DNA from: Helicobacteraceae bacterium
Lineage (GTDB): Bacteria; Campylobacterota; Campylobacteria; Campylobacterales; SZUA-545
Assembly (NCBI GenBank): GCA_031276985.1
Contig: JAISMA010000153.1
Span: 1 to 14,772 of the forward strand
Direction: 5' to 3'
DNA length: 14,772 nucleotides
Shown: one piece after another, positions 5,875 to 13,045 of the stretch
Layout of the letters: the number at the start of each line of letters is the position of its first letter
How positions within the stretch are numbered: position 1 is the stretch's first letter
Position numbers and translations under genes: made by a program
Notes under the pieces: model-generated
What the model was told of the DNA's origin: nothing
The model's database searches: none
Seen by the model: only the letters and a program-made list of their open reading frames with translations

Positions 5875-6756
5875 TTAAGAATCGCCCGCGACGAGGGCGT
5901 TTGGAAAGTCCAGCGAATCTTTGAAGCGCGTCGCCTCCTCTTTGGACTCGAAGCCGTCTATCAAAACGCGGTACAGATCCTCGCCGCCAGATTTGACCGT
6001 TTTGATCGACACGACGCGGTTCGGCGTTTTTTTCTGCGCGTCGTTTTTTAGGCGATTGGCGCTTTGCATGGAACGAAACGCTCCAAGCTGAACGACAAAC
6101 GCGCCGCCCGTTTCTTTTGGCGTTTTCGCCGCGTCGTCGTCCTCTTGCGCGTCGCCGCCAAGCCGCGCCGCTATGTGCGCGTCGTATTCAAGCACCTCGA
6201 TCGTAACGGGCGCGGTGCCCGTTTTGTCTAATCCGATCGCCTTGCCCGCCGTGTAGCTTAGATCGATTATCCGCCCCGCCACAAAAGGTCCGCGATCGTT
6301 GATTCGCGCTTTGACCCGCGCGCCGCTTTCGTTGTGCGTTACAAGCACGATCGTATTCATCGGAAGCGTTTTATGCGCGGCGGTGCCGGGCGCGTACATA
6401 TTGTAAGTTTCGCCGCTCGCGGTCTTTTTGCCGTGAAATTCCGCGCCGTACCAGCTTGCCATGCCCGATTCTTTCCAACCGATCGGGCGAATTTGCGGCT
6501 GATAGCGCTTGCCGAGAGCCGAATAGCTCCTAAGCGTGGGATCGTGCATATTCGCCGCGCCGTCGCCCTTTACGGGATCTAAAGCGCGATAACCGCTTGC
6601 GTACGGGCTTGATCTCTCGCTCGGATAATATCCGATTACCGTCCCGCTACGCTGCTGATGTTTCGCGCTGCAGCCAACCAAAAGCGCGGCGCTAACGAGC
6701 GATAATAATAAGCCGCTCGCCCGCGTAAATCGTATTTTGTACGAGTCGGTTTGCAT
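5875..6756 (-). CDS. rlpA: RlpA-like lipoprotein, septal-type lytic transglycosylase with SPOR domain
   Basis: 293 residues. The lipoprotein signal ends in the lipobox LLVGC with lipidated C29. The double-psi beta-barrel domain spans about 98-190 and has the family motifs MASWYGAEFHGKKTASGE and RINDRGPFVAGRIIDLS. After an acidic linker (EDDDAAKTPKE) a SPOR domain occupies about 217-289 (AFVVQLGAFRS, LYRVLIDGF), which binds denuded glycan at the division site. RlpA cleaves glycan strands lacking stem peptides. The ATG at 6756 lies within the end of mltD (65-bp overlap) with GGAG eight bases upstream, so the two wall-cleaving enzymes are co-translated. Order and family agree with the Campylobacter arrangement. 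Confidence 0.93.
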   Translation of the reverse strand: MQTDSYKIRFTRASGLLLSLVSAALLVGCSAKHQQRSGTVIGYYPSERSSPYASGYRALDPVKGDGAANMHDPTLRSYSALGKRYQPQIRPIGWKESGMASWYGAEFHGKKTASGETYNMYAPGTAAHKTLPMNTIVLVTHNESGARVKARINDRGPFVAGRIIDLSYTAGKAIGLDKTGTAPVTIEVLEYDAHIAARLGGDAQEDDDAAKTPKETGGAFVVQLGAFRSMQSANRLKNDAQKKTPNRVVSIKTVKSGGEDLYRVLIDGFESKEEATRFKDSLDFPNALVAGDS

Positions 6757-7933
6757 CTTTTAGCTCCGCTACGGAGATTTTGAACTTCCTTGCGATTGAA
6801 TCGAGAGAATCGCCCTTTTGCACGACGTATTCGCTTGGCGCGGAGGCGGCGGCGACGCTTTGGCGAATCATCGGAATTATTAGCTGCTGCTTTTCTTTGA
6901 TCGTTGAGCTTGTCAGGCGGTTGAAATCTTTGACCATATCCGTCGTTACGCCGTAACGATGCGCGATCGCGCTGAGATTGTCGCCTTTTTGCACGATATG
7001 AACGACGTAACGGTTATCGTTTGCGGCAAATTCGTAGTTTTGCTTAAACTCGGCTATTTTGTCGTAGGGCAGATAGATCGAGTAGCTTTTGCCCTGCGGC
7101 GGCGCAAATTCGTAGCGCAAAGCGGGATTTAACGCCCTTATGCTCGCCACGCTTGCGCCCGAAGCTCTGGCGATCTCCTGAAAAGTGGCGCCCGGCGCGA
7201 CTTCTACGACAGCCATAGGATAAGACGATCCGCGATTTAGCAGATGTTCCACTCCCGCGCCCGTCATCAGGCTTTCGCTTTCGGCAAGCGAAGCTAGGGC
7301 AAGCACTTTTCTTAGGTAATTGCGCGTTTCATACGGCAAATACGCCTTGTTGGTTCTTGGATTGACGCTCATAAGCACTTCGAGATTGTCCGTTCCCGCT
7401 TGGGTGATCGCCCTTTTTAGCCGTCCTTCGCCGCAGTTATACGCCATAATGGCGAGCGACCATTTGCCAAATTGCGCGTGCAGATCTTTTAGATAGCGGA
7501 TCGCCGCGTCGGTGGATTTGATCGGATCGCGTCTTTCGTCCGCGTAGTTATCGACTTTAAGCCCGTATCGCTTCGCCGTTCCCGCGACAAACTGCCAAAT
7601 GCCCATAGCTTTCGCCGTCGAGTAGGCTTTTGGCTTGAAACTTGATTCCGCCATAGCCATATAAACCAACGCGGGCGGCAAACCCGCTTCGGCGATCTTT
7701 TGCTTGATGAGCGGCTGATAGATGTACGCATCGGACAAAATGCGTAGGAAAGCCTCTTGCTTATAAAAAGCGAAGTTGCTTTTCAAGGTCTGAAATTCAG
7801 GATCCTGCAAAAACGACTCGTCCACGTCCAAAGATAGCAACGTCGATCGATCGCGCCTGCCGTCGTTCGATTCGTACAGCGCCGCGCAGAGCGCTATACA
7901 ACACGCGATTAGCGTAGTAACAATTCTAAACAT
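6692..7933 (-). CDS. mltD: Membrane-bound lytic murein transglycosylase D with LysM repeats
   Basis: 413 residues from ATG 7933; a TTG at 7948 would add five. The N-terminal hydrophobic segment (FRIVTTLIACCIALCAALY) is an export signal or anchor; there are cysteines but no clean lipobox. The family-1 transglycosylase domain covers roughly 80-190: catalytic E96 in MAMAESSFKP, then AMGIWQFVAGTAKRYGL and the late MAYNCGEGRL motif. It cuts peptidoglycan to 1,6-anhydromuropeptides. A first divergent LysM-like region near 240-290 is followed by two clear LysM repeats (YVVHIVQKGDNLSAIAHRYGV and YVVQKGDSLDSIARKFKI) that bind glycan; the last reaches the C-terminus. It is the first gene of the envelope operon and is divergent from yidD. 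Confidence 0.93.
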   Translation of the reverse strand: MFRIVTTLIACCIALCAALYESNDGRRDRSTLLSLDVDESFLQDPEFQTLKSNFAFYKQEAFLRILSDAYIYQPLIKQKIAEAGLPPALVYMAMAESSFKPKAYSTAKAMGIWQFVAGTAKRYGLKVDNYADERRDPIKSTDAAIRYLKDLHAQFGKWSLAIMAYNCGEGRLKRAITQAGTDNLEVLMSVNPRTNKAYLPYETRNYLRKVLALASLAESESLMTGAGVEHLLNRGSSYPMAVVEVAPGATFQEIARASGASVASIRALNPALRYEFAPPQGKSYSIYLPYDKIAEFKQNYEFAANDNRYVVHIVQKGDNLSAIAHRYGVTTDMVKDFNRLTSSTIKEKQQLIIPMIRQSVAAASAPSEYVVQKGDSLDSIARKFKISVAELKDANRLVQNTIYAGERLIIIAR

Positions 7934-7960
7934 ATTCGTACCGCCCAAAAAATATCGCGG

Positions 7961-7966
7961 ATTTTA
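7961..7966 (-). promoter_or_regulatory. Candidate -10 box for the mltD-mrdA operon
   Basis: TAAAAT on the minus strand, with a T-rich stretch (TATCTTTTTAA) about 15-25 bases further upstream. This fits the campylobacterotal sigma-70 style, where periodic T-richness replaces a -35 box. The predicted leader to the mltD ATG is about 20 bases. This is inference from sequence alone. Confidence 0.35.
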
Positions 7967-7987
7967 CCCGCATAGCGATTAAAAAGA

Positions 7988-7993
7988 TAAAAT
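7988..7993 (+). promoter_or_regulatory. Candidate -10 box for yidD
   Basis: TAAAAT in AAAAAGATAAAATACCCC lies only five bases before the yidD ATG. If it is used, the transcript would start at or just after the annotated start, giving a leaderless or slightly shorter message. No Shine-Dalgarno sequence is visible before that ATG, which is consistent with this. Confidence 0.3.
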
Positions 7994-7998
7994 ACCCC

Positions 7999-8352
7999 AT
8001 GCAAACGCCGTTATTAAATCGTCCGTTTCGGAGTTTAGTTAGGCTTTACCAGATAGTTTTCTCGCCGTTTTTCGGGCGATCGTGCCGCTTTTATCCAAGC
8101 TGCTCCAATTACGCGCTGTGGGTTTTGGAAAAGCGCGCCTTGCCGATCGCGCTGATCGCGATCGTTTGGCGCTTGACGCGCTGCAACCCGCTGTTTAAGG
8201 GCGGATTCGATTACCCTTCGACGCCCAGAGACAAAAACGCCGAGCGCAAATCGTTGATTTTTGTTAGCGCGTTGCGAAAAACGGATAAAATCAAATGGTT
8301 TATGATTCCAAGCGGCAATCGCTACATTTTGATAAAAGGACGCAAAAAATGA
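7999..8352 (+). CDS. yidD: YidD family membrane protein insertion efficiency factor
   Basis: 117 residues. The YidD core is unmistakable at about 13-74: RLYQIVFSPFFGRSCRFYPSCSNYA with C29 and C35, then WRLTRCNPLFKGGFDYP with C62. The family is a small amphipathic inner-membrane-associated protein thought to help YidC/Sec insertion. It is longer than many members: a basic tail of about 43 residues follows the core and includes a WFMIPSGNRYILIKGRKK-type ending. The stop overlaps the start of the next gene (ATGA). It is not next to rnpA or yidC, its usual setting. No ribosome-binding site precedes the ATG; the core begins about twelve residues in, so a slightly later start cannot be excluded. 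Confidence 0.92.
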   Translation: MQTPLLNRPFRSLVRLYQIVFSPFFGRSCRFYPSCSNYALWVLEKRALPIALIAIVWRLTRCNPLFKGGFDYPSTPRDKNAERKSLIFVSALRKTDKIKWFMIPSGNRYILIKGRKK

Positions 8353-8963
8353 AAACGCTGGTCAAACCAATGGGGCGCGGCTATCAGACCAACTGCTATA
8401 TTTTGATTAAAAATAATAGCTCAATCGTTATCGATCCGGGTATCGGCGCGATCGAGTGGATCGCCAAAAACGCGCCGAATCCGCTTGCGGCGCTTAACAC
8501 GCACGGACATTTTGATCATACTTTTAGCGACGCGGCGGCGCAAAGGGAGCTGAAAATACCCGTCTATATTCGTCAAGAAGACGGTTTTATGCTCAAAAAC
8601 GATTATTTCAATATGAATCAAGAGCCGTGCGAAGCCGATTATCTTGTCGCAAACGAGGAGCAAATCGAGATCGGCGAGTTTAGCTTCAGATTCGCGCATT
8701 TTCCCGGGCATACGCCCGGTTGCTGCATGATCGAAATCGACGAGTGCGTATTCAGCGGCGATTTCATCTTTGATCGTTGCGTTGGGCGATATGATTTTCC
8801 CGCTTCAAGCGCGCAAGATATGAAGCGATCGCTTAATCGGTTTATGGCGCTTTACGGCGCGGACGGCAAGGACGATCGCGCGATTTATCCCGGACACGGC
8901 GCGCCGACCTCGATTCAAAAAGCGCGATCGTTTCTACCGTATTTCATCGACGAGATCGTTTAA
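8349..8963 (+). CDS. Metallo-beta-lactamase-fold hydrolase (glyoxalase II / YcbL-like)
   Basis: 204 residues from ATG 8349, chosen because AAAGGA precedes it by eight bases; an earlier in-frame start at 8295 has no such signal. Metal ligands are complete: T51-H52-x-H54-x-D56-H57, H121 in FPGHTPG, D138 in FSGD, and H183 in YPGHG. This is the small cytosolic binuclear-zinc hydrolase type often annotated as hydroxyacylglutathione hydrolase-like. The substrate cannot be read from sequence, and the C-terminal substrate domain of true GloB is absent. It overlaps yidD by four bases (ATGA), so the two are co-transcribed. Confidence 0.9.
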   Translation: MKTLVKPMGRGYQTNCYILIKNNSSIVIDPGIGAIEWIAKNAPNPLAALNTHGHFDHTFSDAAAQRELKIPVYIRQEDGFMLKNDYFNMNQEPCEADYLVANEEQIEIGEFSFRFAHFPGHTPGCCMIEIDECVFSGDFIFDRCVGRYDFPASSAQDMKRSLNRFMALYGADGKDDRAIYPGHGAPTSIQKARSFLPYFIDEIV

Positions 8964-8986
8964 CCAAACCAAAAGCATAAAACAAG

Positions 8987-8992
8987 TAAAAT
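8987..8992 (+). promoter_or_regulatory. Candidate -10 box for luxS-metK
   Basis: TAAAAT in the 59-bp gap before luxS, preceded by an A-rich stretch, about 30 bases upstream of the luxS ATG. The resulting leader is too short to hold a SAM or SAH riboswitch, so none is expected here. Based on resemblance only. Confidence 0.3.
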
Positions 8993-9022
8993 CACGAAAG
9001 TTTCTCGACATTAGGAGATTAC

Positions 9023-9574
9023 ATGCCGTTATTAGATAGCTTCAAGGTCGATCACACCAAGATGATCGCGCCCGCCGTCCGCAAGGCAAAAACGCTCGCC
9101 ACGCCAAAAGGCGACGCGATTACGATCTTTGATCTGCGTTTTTGCGCGCCAAACAAGGAACGAATCGGCTCAAAAGCCATTCACACGCTAGAACACCTCT
9201 TCGCGGGCTTTATGCGCGAACATCTGCCGTCCGTCGAGGTAATCGATATTTCGCCGATGGGCTGTCGCACCGGTTTTTATATGAGCGTAATCGGCGAGCC
9301 AAAAGAGAGCCTGATCGTCGAGGCGTGGGAAAAAAGCATGTCCGATATATTGCAGGTCAAATCCAAAAGCGATATACCGGAGCTTAATAAATACCAGTGC
9401 GGCGCTTACGAGGCGCACTCGCTAAAAGGCGCGAAAAAGGTCGCCGCGATTACGCTTGAAAAGGGAATCGGCGTTATCGACGGCAAGTCGATCAAACTCG
9501 ACAAAAAAACGCTCAAGCAAAAGACAAAAAAGTCTGGCGCGGGCAAAAAACAAGTCGCAAAGAAAGGAAAATAA
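9023..9574 (+). CDS. luxS: S-ribosylhomocysteine lyase LuxS with lysine-rich tail
   Basis: 183 residues. It splits S-ribosylhomocysteine to homocysteine and DPD, the precursor of autoinducer-2. The metal ligands H54 and H58 (HTLEH) and C126 (YQCGAYEAH) are present, as is the catalytic cysteine C81 in MGCRTGFY. The N-terminus (DSFKVDHTKM.APAVR) is also typical. AGGAG lies six bases before the ATG. The usual fold ends near residue 155. About 26 further residues are dominated by lysine (KLDKKTLKQKTKK, then GKKQVAKKGK) and are not part of typical LuxS. Its TAA overlaps the metK ATG by one base. The upstream enzyme Pfs/MTAN is not in the window. Confidence 0.96.
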   Translation: MPLLDSFKVDHTKMIAPAVRKAKTLATPKGDAITIFDLRFCAPNKERIGSKAIHTLEHLFAGFMREHLPSVEVIDISPMGCRTGFYMSVIGEPKESLIVEAWEKSMSDILQVKSKSDIPELNKYQCGAYEAHSLKGAKKVAAITLEKGIGVIDGKSIKLDKKTLKQKTKKSGAGKKQVAKKGK

Positions 9575-10785
9575 TGTACCTATTCACATCGGAAGCAGTC
9601 AGTCCCGGGCACCCCGACAAATGCGCGGATATAGTCGCCGACAGCGTCGTCGATTACCTTTTGCAACGCGATAGCTCCTCTCGCGTCGCCACGGAGGTAT
9701 TCATCGCGGGCAAACATTTGGTGATTGGCGGCGAGGTCAAAACCTCCGTTCATATAACCGCCGACGATTACAAGCGCATAGCAAAAACGGCGATTGAAAA
9801 GATCGGCTACAACGGCAAAAGCGGCTTTAAGCGCGATCAAACGTTGCATCCGGACGATCTAAACGTCGAGGTTTACGTCAACAAACAATCGCCCGACATC
9901 TCTCAAGGCGTCGATCAAACTAGCGGCGAAACGGGCGCGGGCGATCAGGGCATTATGTTTGGTTTTGCCAGCGCGGAAGCCGCCGAATATATGCCCGCCG
10001 CGATCAGCTTCGCGCGCGGGTTGTGCGATCACGTTTATCGCTACGCGCTCCAAAACGGCGACAAACTCGGCGTCGATATTAAAACGCAGGTTACGATCGA
10101 TTACGGTTCTAAAGACAACTTTATCGCCGCCAAACCGCAAAAGATTCATACGATCGTCGTTTCCGCGCCAAGCGTCGAAAGCCTGCATATCGACGAAGCG
10201 CGCAAGCTAATCAAAGGGCTAATCGACTCCTGCGGCGCGTTGCCAAAAGCGCTGTACAATCCAAACGACTGCATTATTCACATAAATCCGACGGGCAGAT
10301 ACGTCAATCACGGACCGCTTCACGATTCGGGGCTTACGGGGCGCAAACTAATCGTCGATAGCTTCGGCGGCTACGCGCCGATCGGCGGCGGCGCGCAAAG
10401 CTCCAAAGATTACACGAAGGTCGATCGCAGCGGGCTGTACGCGGCGCGTTGGATCGCCAAAAACATTGTCGCGGCGGGCTTGTCCAAAAAAGCGCTGGTG
10501 CAAATCGGCTACGCGATCGGCGTGGCGAAGCCCGTTTCGGTGAGCGTCGATACGCAATTTACCGCGATCGACGGCGTAAAAGACGAGGAGTTAAGCGCGA
10601 AAGTCGCCGAGCGTTTTCCGCTCACGCCAAATTGGATCGCCAAAACCTTCAATCTCGACAAACCAAGCGCGGACAATTTTCTCTACGCCGACGTCGCCGC
10701 GAGAGGACAAGCGGGCGCGGCGGATTATCCGTGGGAACAAATCGATCGCGACGGCTGGTTTGAATCGCTCAAACCGACCCCCTAA
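9574..10785 (+). CDS. metK: S-adenosylmethionine synthetase
   Basis: 403 residues, normal length. It forms SAM from methionine and ATP in the cytosol. Signature motifs are all visible: GHPDKCAD near the start, the GAGDQGIMFGFA nucleotide-binding loop around 122-133, and the phosphate loop GGGAQSSKDYTKVDRS around 265-280 (the AQSSKDY variant, which I recall from campylobacterotal MetK). The ATG at 9574 overlaps the luxS stop (TAATG), and GAAAGGA inside luxS is the ribosome-binding site. With luxS it makes a methyl-cycle pair: LuxS regenerates homocysteine and MetK consumes methionine. It converges with hydE. Confidence 0.97.
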   Translation: MYLFTSEAVSPGHPDKCADIVADSVVDYLLQRDSSSRVATEVFIAGKHLVIGGEVKTSVHITADDYKRIAKTAIEKIGYNGKSGFKRDQTLHPDDLNVEVYVNKQSPDISQGVDQTSGETGAGDQGIMFGFASAEAAEYMPAAISFARGLCDHVYRYALQNGDKLGVDIKTQVTIDYGSKDNFIAAKPQKIHTIVVSAPSVESLHIDEARKLIKGLIDSCGALPKALYNPNDCIIHINPTGRYVNHGPLHDSGLTGRKLIVDSFGGYAPIGGGAQSSKDYTKVDRSGLYAARWIAKNIVAAGLSKKALVQIGYAIGVAKPVSVSVDTQFTAIDGVKDEELSAKVAERFPLTPNWIAKTFNLDKPSADNFLYADVAARGQAGAADYPWEQIDRDGWFESLKPTP

Positions 10786-10817
10786 CCATTACGAATTTTC
10801 TCGCCACACCCGCGCAA

Positions 10818-10846
10818 GCGCCCGCTTCCGCAGGAAGCGCGGGCGC
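10818..10846. terminator. Strong GC hairpin between convergent metK and hydE
   Basis: GCGCCCGCTTCC (10818-10829) pairs with GGAAGCGCGGGCGC (10833-10846) across a three-base loop, with a two-base bulge. It lies about 33 bp after the metK stop and about 58 bp after the hydE stop. It could serve both directions, but no T-run follows on either strand, so it is a weak candidate for intrinsic termination and may instead be part of a repeat element. Confidence 0.4.
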
Positions 10847-10862
10847 GAAGGAAGGCGGGTAT

Positions 10863-10903
10863 CAAAATTTAAAAGCCTTCGCAAACGCGGGAATGAGGGG
10901 AGG
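10863..10903 (-). repeat. Intergenic element, copy 2
   Basis: Read on the minus strand directly after the hydE stop, this shows CCTCCCCTCATTCCCGCG (10886-10903) and then an AT-rich patch, resembling 369-410. It is more diverged in the stem, and the match is short. Confidence 0.35.
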
Positions 10904-12490
10904 TTAGAGTTCGAGGGGGAGTTCGTTTGGAAAAAGAGGCGGTTTATTTGGCGAGATAGCGTTTAGCGTTAGTTGCGAAAATATCTTGCGCGAAAAAAGC
11001 GATCCGATTAAAAATATATTTTTAGGCGTTTCGACGTTTAGCGCGGATATAAATTTATCGGCGTTTCTAACCTCTCTTAACATTGCGTCGGCGCTTGATC
11101 CAGCGGCGATCAGATCGCATAGATCGCCCAAAAAACGCGCTAAACCTTCGCATAGTCCGTAAGCGATTAGCTCGTTTGGCGCGCCAGCGAGTTTATAGCT
11201 TATCGCGCCGCGCGTTAGCGCGATAAAATCAATCGAGTTTGCCGTTAGTTTATAATCGGCGCTTGGCGCTTTTAACGCGCCGCCAAAAGCGATATGTTCA
11301 AACATTTTTTCGCAAGAGTTGTTTAGGTTGTCGCTAACGCCGAGTATTAACCCTATTATCCCCCAAAGCGAGGCGATATTTTTAGGCGCGTTTTTGAGCG
11401 AAACGGCATTGATTGATTTTGCGATCTCGCCGTATTGCGCGCGGTAACTTGCGATTAGTTTCGCGCCGTTTTGATCGCGTTGTTCTATCGCCAGAAAAAC
11501 CTCGTCGATCGACGACGGAAAATCGACCTTCAAAAGCTCGATCGCGCCGCTTTCGGGATTGTTGAAAACGACGTAATCGTCGTTATATAAGCTAAAGAAA
11601 AAACCAAGATTGGATTCGCTTTGCAAACCGCGCTCGTCTATCGCCGCGGCGAAAGCGCGAAAATGCGGCTCTTTGATCGCCAAAAACCGCGCGGCGTTTT
11701 GCGAAAGCCCAGCGCCGCTTATAACAAGATTTCTATCTTTCAGCGCGACAACTCGCAAACGATCGTAGCCGTTCAACGCGATCGCTTTAACGCCGCTTTT
11801 GGCAAGTTTTATCGATAAAAGATATAAATACAGATCGCCGGCTAACGCCACGCTAATTATACGCGGCGCCGTTGGATATTTGGCGCTAAAAATTATGTTG
11901 GTAGGAAGCCTTAAAATCGGTCGCTCCAGCGATCCTAACGCGCTAATATCCTCCTCGTTGGCGACGACGACGCTCGCTATAAAGCCTATATCGGTCGGCA
12001 TAACGACGGCGCTTTCGTCGCAAAAGCGATCGGTTAGCGGCGCGATCGTATATTTGCCTTCGATTGCGACGCTTTCGCCGTTACGCAAACGCGCAAACGC
12101 TTCGTCGATCGGCGGCATATTATTAAGCGCGATCCGTTTGCCTATTTCTGGCGCAATCGTCCAATCGCCGCTTTGCGCGGAGAGCGCTTGGGTTTTTGGC
12201 GTAAAACCAATCGGCGTTTCGCATGGCGCGATCGCGCTCGCTTTTTCGATCTCCCATTGCTTTGCGACTTTGACGTTAACGGATCGCAAAAAGATCGACA
12301 GCGGCGCTTCGGCGGCTAACAGATCGCTAAACGCCCTAAGCTCCTCTTCTTCGCCCTTAACAAAAAGCGTTATTTTTTCGTTTGCTTTTACGATATAAAA
12401 CTCGCGTTTGGCTTCGGCGGCTATGGCATATAGAAAATTTTCCAAAAGCGCGTTTTTGGAGACGTAAATAAACTCGTAAGCTAAGATCAT
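10904..12490 (-). CDS. hydE: Hydrogenase accessory protein HydE, HypF-like with degenerate motifs
   Basis: 528 residues, last gene of hydB-C-D-E; its ATG overlaps the hydD stop (ATGA). By position it is HydE of the Wolinella/Helicobacter hyd operon, required for hydrogenase activity in H. pylori. Read against HypF, blocks appear in the same order. Residues about 6-73 resemble its acylphosphatase domain (LLENFLYAIAAEA, ITLFVKGEEEELRAF) but lack the FRPF arginine. About 134-196 resembles the YrdC-type part (LRNGESVAIEG, SLERPILRLP). About 252-282 (LVISGAGLSQNAARFLA), 371-400 (NIASLWGIIGLILGV) and 490-505 (NIFLIGSLFSRKIF) echo the Kae1-like part. The paired-cysteine zinc fingers are absent (only five scattered cysteines), and the metal-binding histidine motif is not seen. 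It is probably a non-catalytic or altered HypF relative; this is inference from motif reading. Confidence 0.8.
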   Translation of the reverse strand: MILAYEFIYVSKNALLENFLYAIAAEAKREFYIVKANEKITLFVKGEEEELRAFSDLLAAEAPLSIFLRSVNVKVAKQWEIEKASAIAPCETPIGFTPKTQALSAQSGDWTIAPEIGKRIALNNMPPIDEAFARLRNGESVAIEGKYTIAPLTDRFCDESAVVMPTDIGFIASVVVANEEDISALGSLERPILRLPTNIIFSAKYPTAPRIISVALAGDLYLYLLSIKLAKSGVKAIALNGYDRLRVVALKDRNLVISGAGLSQNAARFLAIKEPHFRAFAAAIDERGLQSESNLGFFFSLYNDDYVVFNNPESGAIELLKVDFPSSIDEVFLAIEQRDQNGAKLIASYRAQYGEIAKSINAVSLKNAPKNIASLWGIIGLILGVSDNLNNSCEKMFEHIAFGGALKAPSADYKLTANSIDFIALTRGAISYKLAGAPNELIAYGLCEGLARFLGDLCDLIAAGSSADAMLREVRNADKFISALNVETPKNIFLIGSLFSRKIFSQLTLNAISPNKPPLFPNELPLEL

Positions 12491-13041
12491 CGCTCTTTTG
12501 AAAAACTTTCTTGCCCAAACTCGCGGGCTACTTGCGCGATCGTTAGGTTCGGCTCGATCTCCTCGACCGAAAATCCTATTTCTCGCAAATGTTTTATAGC
12601 GGTTTTTTCCATAACGATCGCGCCTTGTTGAACGCTCTCGCTAAGTTCCAAAGTCGTAGCCTCTATGCGCTCCGGAATTACGCCGATAATTTTTGTTCGC
12701 GGGCGATCGCCTAGCATATCCATCATCGCCAGCGTTTGAAGCATTTCCACCTCGTGCGCGCTACCCTGCCAATTCACGTTGCGCGGCATATCTTCGTAAT
12801 CGAAAAAATAAACTTCGCCAACCGCCGCGTTATCCGCGCTGATACAGTCAAAAATGATCGCGTAATCGTTTTGCGCGATGATTGGCGTTAATAGTTGCGC
12901 CAGCGTGCCGCCGTCGACAATTTCGATTGTGTGTTCGGCGGACGAAAAGCGGTATTTGCGTTTAAGCAATCGGCTCAAATGCGCTCCGACGCCCTCGTCG
13001 GAAAACATTATATTGCCGATTCCAAGTAGCAGGACTTTCAA
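12487..13041 (-). CDS. hydD: NiFe-hydrogenase maturation endopeptidase HydD (HyaD/HybD family)
   Basis: 184 residues. This family removes the C-terminal peptide of the hydrogenase large subunit after nickel insertion. Motifs are GIGNIMFSDEGVG at 7-19 with metal-binding E16, then D65 in IIFDCISAD and H96 in GSAHEVEM, matching the nickel ligands E16, D62 and H93 that I recall for E. coli HybD. The start must be TTG at 13041, since the conserved KVLLLGIGN begins at once and no ATG precedes it. It lies four bases after the hydC stop with no evident Shine-Dalgarno, so re-initiation after hydC is likely. The substrate is presumably HydB, encoded two genes upstream. It is slightly longer than E. coli HybD, with a C-terminal acidic tail. 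Confidence 0.93.
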   Translation of the reverse strand: MKVLLLGIGNIMFSDEGVGAHLSRLLKRKYRFSSAEHTIEIVDGGTLAQLLTPIIAQNDYAIIFDCISADNAAVGEVYFFDYEDMPRNVNWQGSAHEVEMLQTLAMMDMLGDRPRTKIIGVIPERIEATTLELSESVQQGAIVMEKTAIKHLREIGFSVEEIEPNLTIAQVAREFGQESFSKER

Positions 13042-13045
13042 AAAT

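Noticed and set aside
8964..9022. SAM/SAH riboswitch before luxS-metK
   Set aside because: The gap is 59 bp and shows no paired structure of the needed size.
10449..10763. Plus-strand 104-codon frame inside metK
   Set aside because: It is very arginine-rich and out of frame with the strongly conserved MetK. Long shadow frames are expected in this codon usage.
11799..12398. Plus-strand 199-codon frame opposite hydE
   Set aside because: It is antisense to hydE, which has a coherent operon position and motifs. The frame is serine/alanine-rich, lacks a start signal and has no recognisable motif.
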